9,585 nucleotides of DNA. Origin: JACDBD01 sp050743385 (GTDB lineage Bacteria; Actinomycetota; Acidimicrobiia; IMCC26256; JACDBD01). A program made the translations under genes and the position numbers. The notes under the pieces were generated by a model, which worked only from the letters and a program-made list of their open reading frames with translations, did no database searches and was not told the DNA's origin. Of this stretch, positions 1 through 6,955 are shown one piece after another (the stretch's first letter is position 1; each line of letters starts with the position of its first letter). The stretch lies in contig JBOGFJ010000062.1 of the NCBI GenBank assembly GCA_050743385.1, forward strand, positions 1 through 9,585, read 5' to 3'.

Positions 1-35
1 GCTCGCCGCTCCCGCACGCTCCTGGCGGTAGGAAA

Positions 36-52
36 GGCGGCCCGGAGCCGCC
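36..52 (+). terminator. GC-only hairpin upstream of the first gene, possible terminator
   Basis: Positions 36-41 (ggcggc) and 47-52 (gccgcc) form a perfect 6-bp all-GC stem with a 5-nt loop. There is no U-tract, so this would be at best a non-canonical terminator of a gene to the left. A + frame open from position 2 ends at a TAG at 29-31 (residues LAAPARSWR), which could be the tail of such a gene. Ten codons are too few to call it. Nothing else is recognisable in positions 1-95. Confidence 0.3.
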
Positions 53-95
53 CACGCGACTCGGGGAGGCGCGTCGACCCTGCCAAGCTGGCGGC

Positions 96-2531
96 ATGGG
101 CGCTGCCACGCCGGTCATCGACGCGCCCGAAGTGCGGGCGAGCCCGGCGACCACTCTCGGGCGTCCCTGGTACGACCGGGCGGAAGCGTGGGCCTGTCTG
201 GCGGTGCTGGCCGCGTGCTGCCTCTTCGTGCTCTTCCAGCAGCAGCCTCATCTGCTGCTGCGTGACACCACCGTCGCCGGCGGCGACACCGGCGCTCACG
301 TGTGGTGGCCCGCGTATCTCCGCGACCACCTGCTGCCGCAATGGCGCCTCGCCGGCTGGACCCCCGACTTCTACGCCGGGTTCGCGGCGGGCCAGTTCTA
401 CTTCCCGCTGCCGGCGCTGCTGATCGTCGGCCTCGACGTCGCCCTGCCCTACAACGTCGCGTTCAAGCTCGTCACCGCACTGGGGCCCGTGCTGCTGCCG
501 GTGGGCGCGTACGTCCTCGGTCGCGGCCTGCGCGCTCCTCGACCCGCGCCGGCGGCGATGGCGGTGGCGGCGACGGCCTTCCTCTTCTTCAAGGGTGCGC
601 CGGGGAGCAGCCCGGAGGCCACGGCGGTCGCCGGCAACCAGCGCATCATGGGCGGAGTCCTCGCCAGCAACCTCGCGGGGGAGTTCTCCTTCACGATCGC
701 GCTGGCGCTCGCGCTCGCCTTCCTCGGTACGCTCGCGTGGGCGCTCGACCACCGTCGCCGCGCCTGGCTGCCGGCGGTGCTGCTGGCGGCGACGGTGCTC
801 AGCCACCTCGTCGTCGGGGTGTTCGCGGCGATCGGCGCGGTCGTCGTCTGGCTCGCGCACCGACCGGTTCGCAACTGGTGGCTCGCGGTGTCGATCGGCG
901 GCGTCGGTGCTCTCGTCACCGCGGTATGGACGATTCCCCTCTTCGCGACCCTCGGCTACACGAACGACATGGGGTACGAGACGATCCGGCAGTACGTCAC
1001 GTACCTCTTCCCCTCCTACTTCTGGTACCTCTACCCGCTGATCGGCGCGGCGCTGGTGGCCGCCGTGCTGCGCCGGCGTTGGTCGACGTTCGAGCTCGTC
1101 GCGCTCACGGCCGCCATGGGACTGGTCTTTCGCGCGTGGGACGTGTTCGACACGCCCGCGTGGAACCTGCGCTTCCTGCCGTTCTGGTACCTCGGCCTCT
1201 TCCTGCTGGCGGGGCTCGGCGCCGCCGACCTCGTCCGAGGGGCCGCGTGGGCGGCCGTGCGCACCGTCGACGACGACTGGTGGGTCGGGTCGGCGTCGAC
1301 GCACGACCGCGCCGACGACGCCGCGGTCGACGACGGCCCAGTCGACGACGGCCCAGTCGCCGAGCAGCGCAGCGGTCCTCCGGCCGGCATGGTGCGGGCG
1401 ATCACCGTGGTCGCGCTGTCGGTGGTGCTGGCGTCGGCGGTGTTGTTCCAGCTGCACCGGACGCGGTCGTTCCTCGATTTCTGGGTCGTCTACAACTACA
1501 CGGGCTACGAGCGGGCCGACTACCTGGTTGCCCAGGCGGGCAAGAGCTCGGACGAGTACCAGGCGTTCATCGACAGCGCGCGCGAGCTGCCGCCCGGGCG
1601 CCTCGTCTGGGAGCCCGACTCGGAGGCGATCGGCGCGTACGGAACGCCGCTCGCGCTCATGCTGCTGCCGTATTGGACCGAGGGACGAATCTCGTCGATG
1701 GAGGGCCTCTACTACGAGGCGTCGGCGACGACGCCCTACCACTTCCTCGCAGTGGCGACCCTCACCGCCCCGGGCAAGGCGTCGAACCCGGTGCGGGGGC
1801 TCCCGTACAAGACGATCGAGGACTTCGACCTCGGGGTGCGCTACCTCCAGCTGCTGGGCGTGCGCTACTACGCGGCCGAGTCGGCCGACGCGAAGGCGCG
1901 GGCCGATGCCCACGAAGACCTCACGCTCGTCGACCGCGTGCCCGACCTCGACGGCCGTCCTCCGCTCGGCTGGAACCTCTACGAGGTCGCCGACGCCCCG
2001 CTGGTCGAGGCCCTGGGGTCGGAACCGGTGGTCGTCGAAGGTGTCGACGCCGAGGCCTGGCGCGACGACGTCGCCGTGCCCTGGTTCGGCGACCCGAACA
2101 CCCTCGACCGGTTCCTCGTGGCCGGCGGGCCCGCGGAATGGCCGCGGGCCGACGTCGAAGACGCTCGCGGGCGCACCGGCGAGCCCCTTCCGGAGGTGCG
2201 GGTCACCGACATCGAGGAGACCGACGACTCCGTCTCCTTCCGGGTGTCGCGCACCGGTGTGCCCGTCCTCGTCAAGGCCTCGTACTTCCCGAACTGGCGC
2301 GCCGAGGGCGCCGAGGGACCGTGGCGTGCCACGCCCAACCTCATGGTCGTCGTGCCCACGAGCAGGCAGGTGCGCCTCGAGTACGGCACCACCACGGCCG
2401 AATGGCTGGGGCGCGCCGGCACCCTCGCCGGCGTCGTCGGCGTCGTCGGATTGGCGTGGTGGTGGCGGCCCGGCCGCCGCGACGACGGCGAAACGCCGGG
2501 CGGGGAGGAGGAGCCCCCGGCGGTACCATGA
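96..2531 (+). CDS. Large multi-pass membrane protein, PTPS-related / YfhO-like, putative envelope glycan glycosyltransferase
   Basis: This encodes an 811-residue integral membrane protein. The first TM segment is at about 31-49. Hydrophobic segments follow at about 102-117, 122-142, 152-166, 196-217, 224-253, 262-284, 306-324, 333-346, 361-387 and 432-452. A soluble, probably extracytoplasmic region spans about 453-768, a last TM lies at about 771-789, and the tail is charged and Pro/Glu-rich. The early loop with GGDTGAH (62-68) and the FYFPLPAL stretch (101-108) resemble the 6-pyruvoyl-tetrahydropterin-synthase-related membrane family, a misleading name. The YFPNWRAEG segment (730-738) resembles the C-terminal beta domain of YfhO-like proteins. 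These families have GT-C-like topology and are suspected of acting on polyprenyl-linked sugars. I infer an envelope glycan role from that and from the adjacent mannose-phosphate genes. The ATG at 96 has no good ribosome binding site, so a leaderless or later start is possible. The specific substrate is unknown. Confidence 0.75.
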   Translation: MGAATPVIDAPEVRASPATTLGRPWYDRAEAWACLAVLAACCLFVLFQQQPHLLLRDTTVAGGDTGAHVWWPAYLRDHLLPQWRLAGWTPDFYAGFAAGQFYFPLPALLIVGLDVALPYNVAFKLVTALGPVLLPVGAYVLGRGLRAPRPAPAAMAVAATAFLFFKGAPGSSPEATAVAGNQRIMGGVLASNLAGEFSFTIALALALAFLGTLAWALDHRRRAWLPAVLLAATVLSHLVVGVFAAIGAVVVWLAHRPVRNWWLAVSIGGVGALVTAVWTIPLFATLGYTNDMGYETIRQYVTYLFPSYFWYLYPLIGAALVAAVLRRRWSTFELVALTAAMGLVFRAWDVFDTPAWNLRFLPFWYLGLFLLAGLGAADLVRGAAWAAVRTVDDDWWVGSASTHDRADDAAVDDGPVDDGPVAEQRSGPPAGMVRAITVVALSVVLASAVLFQLHRTRSFLDFWVVYNYTGYERADYLVAQAGKSSDEYQAFIDSARELPPGRLVWEPDSEAIGAYGTPLALMLLPYWTEGRISSMEGLYYEASATTPYHFLAVATLTAPGKASNPVRGLPYKTIEDFDLGVRYLQLLGVRYYAAESADAKARADAHEDLTLVDRVPDLDGRPPLGWNLYEVADAPLVEALGSEPVVVEGVDAEAWRDDVAVPWFGDPNTLDRFLVAGGPAEWPRADVEDARGRTGEPLPEVRVTDIEETDDSVSFRVSRTGVPVLVKASYFPNWRAEGAEGPWRATPNLMVVVPTSRQVRLEYGTTTAEWLGRAGTLAGVVGVVGLAWWWRPGRRDDGETPGGEEEPPAVP
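1326..1355 (+). repeat. Two perfect tandem copies of a 15-bp unit inside the membrane protein gene
   Basis: The unit gtcgacgacggccca occurs at 1326-1340 and 1341-1355, followed by a further gtcg. It encodes VDDGP twice (residues 411-420). The repeat sits in an acidic hydrophilic loop of about 45 residues (388-432) between two membrane segments. The identical DNA copies indicate a recent in-frame slippage duplication in a length-tolerant loop. Confidence 0.85.
2524..2529 (+). promoter_or_regulatory. -10-like TACCAT before the phosphomannomutase gene
   Basis: TACCAT fits the actinobacterial TANNNT -10 consensus and overlaps the last codons of the membrane protein gene. A transcript would start near 2536, ahead of both candidate manB starts. 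No TTGACA-like -35 is visible 16-18 bp upstream. The gene may instead, or also, be read from upstream. Confidence 0.4.
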
Positions 2532-2571
2532 CCCTCCCGCCCGGTGGGCGGTGAGTACTCCCCGAGGTCTC

Positions 2572-3912
2572 GTGCCTTCCCTCGACGCCATCTTCAAGGC
2601 CTACGACGTGCGCGGCGTCTATCCCGATCAGCTCGACGAGGCGGTCGCCCGCAGTGTCGGCAACGCCTTCGTCGCATTCACCGGTGCCGAGCGCGTCATC
2701 GTCGGTCGCGACATGCGCCCCTCGTCGGAGCCGCTGGCGGGCGCATTCGTCGAGGGCGCGACCCGCGCCGGCGCCGACGTCGTCGACCTCGAGCTGGCCT
2801 CGACCGACCTCTGCTGGTTCGCCTCCGGCTACCTCGACGCCCCCGCCGCCATGTTCACCGCGAGCCACAACCCCTCCGAGTACGGCGGCATCAAGCTGTG
2901 CCGGGCCGGCGCCGCACCCATCGGGGTGGAGACCGGGCTCACCCAGATCAAGGCGTCGGTCGAGAGCGGATTGCTCGAGCGAGCCGCCGAGCTGGGAAAG
3001 GTCGAGGTCCGCGATCTGCTGCCCGAGTTCGCCGACCACGTCCGGTCGTTCGTCGACGTGTCTGTGCTGCGCCCTCTGCGGGTGGTCGCCGACACGGCCA
3101 ACGGCATGGGCGGACTGGTCGTGCCGGCGGTGTTCGAAGGGCTGCCGTTCACGCTGTCGATCCTCTACCCCGAGCTCGACGGCAGCTTCCCGAACCACCC
3201 GGCCGATCCCATCCAGGCCGAGAACCTCCAAGACCTCCAGAAGGCGATCGTCGAGTCGGACGCGGACGTCGGGCTCGCGTTCGACGGCGACGCCGACCGC
3301 GTGTTCCTCGTCGACGATCGGGCCGAGGGGCTCTCGGGGTCGCTGACGACGGCCATCGTGGCCAAGGGCATCCTCGAACGCCACCCCGGCGAGACGATCG
3401 TGCACAACCTCATCTGCTCCAAAGCGGTTCCCGAGATCATCAGGGAGAACGGGGGCGCGCCGGTGCGCGCACGGGTGGGGCACTCCTTCATCAAGCAGGT
3501 GATGGCGGAGACCGGCGCGATCTTCGGTGGCGAGCACTCCGGCCACTACTACTTCCGCGACAACTACCGCGCAGACTCCGGGCTGATCGCCGCCCTGGTC
3601 GTGCTCGAGCAGCTCTCGCGCGCGGGCGTGCCGCTGTCGGAGCTGCGCCGGCCGTTCGAGCGGTACGCCGCGTCGGGAGAGATCAACACGCGCGTCGACG
3701 ACCCTGCCGGTGTCGTCGACCGGGTCGCCGCGGCCTACCGCGACACCGCCCAAGACCGGCTCGACGGGCTCACCGTCGACGCCGGCGACTGGTGGTTCAA
3801 CCTCCGTCCCAGTAACACGGAGCCGCTGCTGCGGCTGAACCTCGAGGCACCCGACCGCGCCGCCTGCGACGAGCACACCGCCGAGGTGCTGGCCCTGGTG
3901 CGGGGCGAGTAG
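2572..3912 (+). CDS. manB: Phosphomannomutase / phosphoglucomutase (alpha-D-phosphohexomutase)
   Basis: This 446-residue cytoplasmic enzyme interconverts mannose-6-phosphate and mannose-1-phosphate, and likely the glucose phosphates, feeding GDP-mannose synthesis. All four family signatures are present: an N-terminal FKAYDVRG (8-15); the active-site phosphoserine loop TASHNP with Ser98; the metal loop DGDADR (238-243); the sugar-recognition loop GGEHSGH (319-325); and the phosphate-binding RPSNTEP (412-418). Length is normal for bacterial PMM/PGM. I chose the GTG at 2572 because GAGG lies at 2564-2567 and the resulting N-terminus (MPSLDAIFKAYD) resembles relatives. An in-frame GTG at 2551 would add 7 residues. 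The SIS-domain isomerase downstream could supply its mannose-6-phosphate. Enzyme class is secure; preference for mannose over glucose is inferred from context. Confidence 0.93.
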   Translation: MPSLDAIFKAYDVRGVYPDQLDEAVARSVGNAFVAFTGAERVIVGRDMRPSSEPLAGAFVEGATRAGADVVDLELASTDLCWFASGYLDAPAAMFTASHNPSEYGGIKLCRAGAAPIGVETGLTQIKASVESGLLERAAELGKVEVRDLLPEFADHVRSFVDVSVLRPLRVVADTANGMGGLVVPAVFEGLPFTLSILYPELDGSFPNHPADPIQAENLQDLQKAIVESDADVGLAFDGDADRVFLVDDRAEGLSGSLTTAIVAKGILERHPGETIVHNLICSKAVPEIIRENGGAPVRARVGHSFIKQVMAETGAIFGGEHSGHYYFRDNYRADSGLIAALVVLEQLSRAGVPLSELRRPFERYAASGEINTRVDDPAGVVDRVAAAYRDTAQDRLDGLTVDAGDWWFNLRPSNTEPLLRLNLEAPDRAACDEHTAEVLALVRGE

Positions 3913-3944
3913 AACAACATCGCCGGCCAGCCGCCGGCGCGCAC

Positions 3945-3959
3945 CCCGCATTGTGCGGG
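3945..3959 (+). terminator. Hairpin after manB, possible terminator
   Basis: cccgca (3945-3950) and tgcggg (3954-3959) form a perfect 6-bp stem with a 3-nt loop, 32 nt after the manB stop. There is no U-tract. Its place between a stop codon and the next promoter-like hexamer supports a terminator role, but only weakly. Confidence 0.35.
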
Positions 3960-3990
3960 AGCGGCGAGCGGCCCGTAGGTCGACGGCAGG

Positions 3991-3996
3991 TACCCT
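3991..3996 (+). promoter_or_regulatory. -10-like TACCCT before the Trm112-like/isomerase operon
   Basis: TACCCT (TANNNT) lies in the context ggtaccctg. A transcript would start near 4003, giving a leader of about 35 nt that carries the strong Shine-Dalgarno gaggagg (4021-4027) before the ATG at 4038. No -35 is recognisable. The same ggtacc-tg context occurs before manB at 2523-2530. Confidence 0.5.
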
Positions 3997-4037
3997 GCCG
4001 CCGAGCGAGTGCGACCAGGCGAGGAGGCATCACCGCG

Positions 4038-4277
4038 ATGGCATTGGACGCGAAATTGCTCGAGATCCTCGCGTGCCCCGAGGATAAGGGGCCGTTGCTC
4101 TACTTCGAAGACGAGAACACGCTCTACAACCCGCGCTTGAAGCGGCGGTATGCGGTGCGCGACGACATCCCGATCATGCTCATCGACGAGGCCGAGACCG
4201 TCGACGACTCCGAGGACGAGCGTCTCACCGCCAAAGCCGAGGCCGAAGGGATCAAGCCGACGTTCGAGGTGCCGTGA
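4038..4277 (+). CDS. Trm112-like small protein (UPF0434 family)
   Basis: This 79-residue protein has the Trm112/YcaR fold signature: LLEILACPEDKGPL (7-20), an aromatic strand, then RRYAVRDDIPIMLIDEA. In eukaryotes and archaea Trm112 is a zinc-binding partner and activator of methyltransferases; the bacterial short forms are poorly characterised. Classical members carry two Cys pairs for zinc. Here only Cys13 remains: the second position of the first pair is Asp16, and the second pair is replaced by the LYNPRLKRRY stretch. This protein therefore probably does not bind zinc. The ATG at 4038 follows gaggagg with 10-nt spacing. Its stop overlaps the isomerase start by 4 nt (GTGA), so the two are translationally coupled. 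Family assignment is good; function is unknown. Confidence 0.85.
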   Translation: MALDAKLLEILACPEDKGPLLYFEDENTLYNPRLKRRYAVRDDIPIMLIDEAETVDDSEDERLTAKAEAEGIKPTFEVP

Positions 4278-5320
4278 CCGACACGCTCGGCTTCCTCGAG
4301 GCGGTTCGCGGCCTCCCGGAGCAGCTCGCGGCCGCCCACCAGGCCGCAGGCGCACTCGACGTCACCGGGCTCGGGCCCGTCGACGGCATCGACAACATCG
4401 TGGTGCTGGGCATGGGTGGCTCGGGCATCGCCGGCGACGTGCTCGCTGCGGTCGCCAACGCGTCGCTCCCTGTCCCTGTCGTCGTGCTCAAGCAGTACCG
4501 CACGCCCCGCTTCGTCGGGCCCCGCACACTCGCCTTCGCGCTGTCGTACTCGGGCGACACCGAGGAGACACTCGAGATGGCCAGCGGCGCCGCCGAGGCC
4601 GGCGCGCGGATCGTGGCGGTCAGCCGCGGCGGTGCGCTCGCCGAGCTGGCCGCCGAACGCGGCGGTCTCCACGTGCCCTGTCCGGCCGACATCCCGGTGC
4701 CCCGGGCCGCGTTGGGGTCGCTGGTGGCCCCGCTGTTCGTGGTGCTCTTCCGTCTCGGCGTGCTGCCGTCGGCACACACGTGGCTCGTGGAGGCCCAGCA
4801 GCAGCTCGCTGCCCGGCGCGACAAGTGCCGCCCGGAGGTGGAGGGCGACGCCAACCCGGCGCGGGAGGTCGCCCGCAAGATCGGCACCACCATCCCGCTC
4901 TTCTACGGCGGGGGTGCGCTCGGCGCCGTCGCCGCGATGCGCTGGAAGTTCGACGTCAACGAGAACGCCAAGGCGCCCGCGTTCTGGAGCGCGTATCCCG
5001 AGCTCGACCACCACGAGATCTGCGGCTGGGGCCAGCACGGCGACGTGACGCGGCAGCTGTTCACCCTCGTCGAGCTGCGGCACGGCTTCGAGCACCCCCA
5101 GCTCGCGCGCCGCTTCGCCGTCACGCGGGAGATCATCGAGGAGACCCTCGTACAGGTGCTGGAGGTGCAGGCGGCAGGGGAGGGTCGCCTCGCCCAGGTG
5201 CTCGACCTCATGTACATGGGCGACTGGGCCAGCTGCTACCTCGCCCTCGACCACGACGTCGACCCCGGTCCGATCGACGCCATCCGCCAGCTCAAGGAGG
5301 CACTCTCCCGCCCGGCCTGA
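4274..5320 (+). CDS. SIS-domain bifunctional phosphoglucose/phosphomannose isomerase
   Basis: This 348-residue cytoplasmic enzyme has two SIS (sugar isomerase) domains. The first holds GMGGSGIAGD (46-55) and the phosphate-binding SYSGDTEET (91-99). The second holds NENAKAPAF with Glu230 and ELDHHEI with His246/His247, matching the catalytic Glu and His region of archaeal-type PGI/PMI enzymes. The predicted reaction is glucose-6-P to fructose-6-P and mannose-6-P to fructose-6-P. With the phosphomannomutase just upstream it would complete the fructose-6-P to mannose-1-P route. Mycobacterium tuberculosis has a homologue (Rv3256c) next to manB. The GTG start overlaps the preceding stop, so expression is likely coupled. 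Fold is secure. Whether it is an active isomerase on both sugars is inferred; some actinobacterial members are annotated only as SIS-domain proteins. Confidence 0.85.
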   Translation: MTDTLGFLEAVRGLPEQLAAAHQAAGALDVTGLGPVDGIDNIVVLGMGGSGIAGDVLAAVANASLPVPVVVLKQYRTPRFVGPRTLAFALSYSGDTEETLEMASGAAEAGARIVAVSRGGALAELAAERGGLHVPCPADIPVPRAALGSLVAPLFVVLFRLGVLPSAHTWLVEAQQQLAARRDKCRPEVEGDANPAREVARKIGTTIPLFYGGGALGAVAAMRWKFDVNENAKAPAFWSAYPELDHHEICGWGQHGDVTRQLFTLVELRHGFEHPQLARRFAVTREIIEETLVQVLEVQAAGEGRLAQVLDLMYMGDWASCYLALDHDVDPGPIDAIRQLKEALSRPA

Positions 5321-5321
5321 G

Positions 5322-5327
5322 TATCAT
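5322..5327 (+). promoter_or_regulatory. -10-like TATCAT before the ahcY leader
   Basis: TATCAT (TANNNT) begins 2 nt after the isomerase stop. Initiation near 5334 would place the transcript start exactly at the 5' edge of the folded leader (5335) and give a 5' UTR of about 105 nt. No -35 is recognisable. Confidence 0.5.
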
Positions 5328-5334
5328 GGGATCA

Positions 5335-5431
5335 GGTCGGGCCGTGAGCGGCTGTCACCCGGTGATCCGGGCCGACTCCAAACGACAGGCTTCGTGCGCC
5401 GCAACGCGGCCGCGACCGACCGTCAGGAGTC
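5335..5431 (+). promoter_or_regulatory. Structured ahcY leader, candidate translational riboswitch (unassigned class)
   Basis: Positions 5336-5340 pair with 5372-5376 (gtcgg/ccgac; a G-U pair extends this at 5335/5377). This helix encloses two perfect hairpins: gccg-tgag-cggc (5341-5352) and cccgg-tgat-ccggg (5358-5371). The result is a 41-nt three-way junction with one 5-nt linker (5353-5357). Linker bases 5353-5356 (tgtc) can pair with gaca at 5384-5387, a possible pseudoknot. A hairpin gccgc-aac-gcggc follows (5398-5410). Positions 5374-5379 (gactcc) are the exact complement of ggagtc (5426-5431), which contains the ahcY ribosome binding site, and they overlap the closing strand of the junction. 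An alternative partner for 5335-5340 is ccgacc at 5416-5421. The helices are seen in the sequence; regulation is inference. S-adenosylhomocysteine or a related metabolite is a natural ligand guess, but no known riboswitch core was recognised. Confidence 0.42.
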
Positions 5432-5438
5432 ACGACAG

Positions 5439-6875
5439 ATGACCACGACCGCTTCGACACCCCGTACCGACACCGACTTCAAGGTCGCCGATCTCTCGCT
5501 CGCCGAGTTCGGACGCAAGGAGATCGCCCTCGCCGAGCACGAGATGCCCGGCCTCATGGCGCTGCGGGAGCGCTACGGCGCCGAGCAGCCGTTGAGCGGC
5601 GCCCGCATCACCGGCTCGCTGCACATGACGATCCAGACGGCCGTGCTCATCGAGACGCTCGTCGCGCTCGGTGCCCAGGTGCGATGGGCGTCGTGCAACA
5701 TCTTCTCCACCCAGGACCACGCTGCCGCCGCGATCGCCGCCGCCGGCGTCCCCGTGTTCGCCTGGAAGGGCGAGACGCTCGAGGAGTACTGGTGGTGCAC
5801 CGACCAGGCGCTGGCGTGGCCCGACGGCGAGGGTCCCAACATGATCCTCGACGACGGCGGCGACGCCACGCTCCTGCTGCACAAGGGTGTCGAGTTCGAG
5901 CGTGCCGGTGAGGTCCCCGATCCGGCGACGGCCGACAACGAGGAGTTCGCGGTCGTGCTCGGCCTGCTCGGCCGGGTGCTGAAGGAAGACAATCGCCGGT
6001 GGCACCGGGTCGCCGAGGGTGTCAAGGGTGTCACCGAAGAGACGACCACCGGCGTCCACCGCCTGTACCAGATGCAGGAGGCGGGCACGCTCCTGTTCCC
6101 GGCGATCAACGTCAACGACTCGGTGACCAAGTCGAAGTTCGACAACCTCTACGGCTGCCGCCACTCGCTCGTTGACGGAATCTGCCGGGCAACCGATGTG
6201 ATGATCGCGGGCAAGCTCGTGGTGGTCTGCGGCTACGGCGACGTCGGCAAGGGCTGCGCCCAGTCGCTGCGGGGCCAGGGCGCCCGGGTGGTCATCACCG
6301 AGATCGACCCGATCTGCGCCCTCCAGGCGGCGATGGAGGGCTACGAGGTCACGACCGTCGACGACGTCGTCGAGACCGCCGACCTGTTCGTGACCGCGAC
6401 CGGGAACTGCAACGTGATCACCGTCGACCACATGGCGCGGATGAAGCACAACGCCATCGTCGGCAACATCGGCCACTTCGACAGCGAGATCGACATGGCC
6501 GGCTTGGCGGCGTTCGAGGGAATCGAGCGCGTCAACATCAAGCCTCAGACCGACGAGTGGGTGTTCCCCGACGGCCACGCGATCATCGTGCTCGCCGAGG
6601 GCCGGCTCCTGAACCTCGGCTGCGCCACCGGCCACCCGAGCTTCGTGATGTCGAACAGCTTCAGTAACCAGGTCATCGCGCAGATGGAGCTCTACGGGCA
6701 CACCGACTTCTACGAGAAGAAGGTGTACACGCTGCCCAAGCACCTCGACGAGGAGGTGGCCCGGCTCCACCTCGACAAGCTCGGCGTGAAGCTCACGCCC
6801 CTCACCGAGGACCAGGCCGCATACCTGGGCATTCCCCAACAGGGCCCGTTCAAGCCCGACTACTACCGGTACTGA
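5439..6875 (+). CDS. ahcY: S-adenosylhomocysteinase (SAH hydrolase)
   Basis: This 478-residue cytosolic, NAD-dependent enzyme reversibly splits S-adenosylhomocysteine to adenosine and homocysteine, relieving product inhibition of SAM-dependent methyltransferases. Visible elements are LHMT with His62; STQD with Asp93; DDGGD (138-142); Glu201 of TEET; Lys231, Asp235, Asn236 and Cys240, matching rat Lys185/Asp189/Asn190/Cys194; the NAD-binding GYGDVGKG (265-272); and the C-terminal KPDYYRY, whose Lys-Tyr reaches into the neighbouring subunit's NAD site. The spacing between DDGGD and TEET is about 37 residues longer than in the rat enzyme, which is the insertion typical of mycobacterial, many proteobacterial and plant forms. 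The ATG at 5439 has aggag at 5425-5429. An in-frame GTG at 5394 is rejected because it falls inside the structured leader. It is probably transcribed alone from the promoter after the isomerase gene. Confidence 0.97.
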   Translation: MTTTASTPRTDTDFKVADLSLAEFGRKEIALAEHEMPGLMALRERYGAEQPLSGARITGSLHMTIQTAVLIETLVALGAQVRWASCNIFSTQDHAAAAIAAAGVPVFAWKGETLEEYWWCTDQALAWPDGEGPNMILDDGGDATLLLHKGVEFERAGEVPDPATADNEEFAVVLGLLGRVLKEDNRRWHRVAEGVKGVTEETTTGVHRLYQMQEAGTLLFPAINVNDSVTKSKFDNLYGCRHSLVDGICRATDVMIAGKLVVVCGYGDVGKGCAQSLRGQGARVVITEIDPICALQAAMEGYEVTTVDDVVETADLFVTATGNCNVITVDHMARMKHNAIVGNIGHFDSEIDMAGLAAFEGIERVNIKPQTDEWVFPDGHAIIVLAEGRLLNLGCATGHPSFVMSNSFSNQVIAQMELYGHTDFYEKKVYTLPKHLDEEVARLHLDKLGVKLTPLTEDQAAYLGIPQQGPFKPDYYRY

Positions 6876-6882
6876 GCCTCCG

Positions 6883-6907
6883 GGCGTTCGACATCGCCGG
6901 CAACGCC
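6883..6907 (+). terminator. Inverted repeat after ahcY, possible terminator
   Basis: ggcgtt (6883-6888) and aacgcc (6902-6907) pair perfectly over 6 bp with a 13-nt loop, starting 7 nt after the ahcY stop. There is no U-tract and the loop is large, so this is a weak call. Position alone favours it. Confidence 0.3.
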
Positions 6908-6949
6908 AGCCGTACGAGCGACGCCGAGATGGGTGTCACAGGGCGTCGG

Positions 6950-6955
6950 TACGGT
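6950..6955 (+). promoter_or_regulatory. -10-like TACGGT just before comF, suggesting a leaderless transcript
   Basis: TACGGT (TANNNT) ends 7 nt before the ATG at 6963. That spacing would put the transcript start at or next to the A of the start codon. No Shine-Dalgarno is visible before 6963, consistent with leaderless translation, which is frequent in actinobacteria. Confidence 0.4.

Noticed and set aside
1528..2571. Upstream extension of the manB frame by hundreds of codons
   Set aside because: This part overlaps the membrane protein gene in another frame and is Arg/Ser/Pro/Thr-rich; the enzyme's conserved N-terminus begins right after 2572.
2341..3951. Long minus-strand open frame (536 codons) opposite manB
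   Set aside because: It is the antisense of a clearly conserved enzyme gene in GC-rich DNA, where long antisense frames are expected; its translation shows low-complexity Arg/Val/Gly/Glu composition and no family motif.
5335..5431. Assigning the ahcY leader to the known SAM-IV or SAH riboswitch class
   Set aside because: The order and sequence of the conserved cores I remember are not there; only short fragments such as caggct resemble parts of the SAH class, and they occur in the wrong order.
5430..6839. Minus-strand open frame (469 codons) opposite ahcY
   Set aside because: Same reason: it mirrors a highly conserved gene, has biased composition and no recognisable domain.
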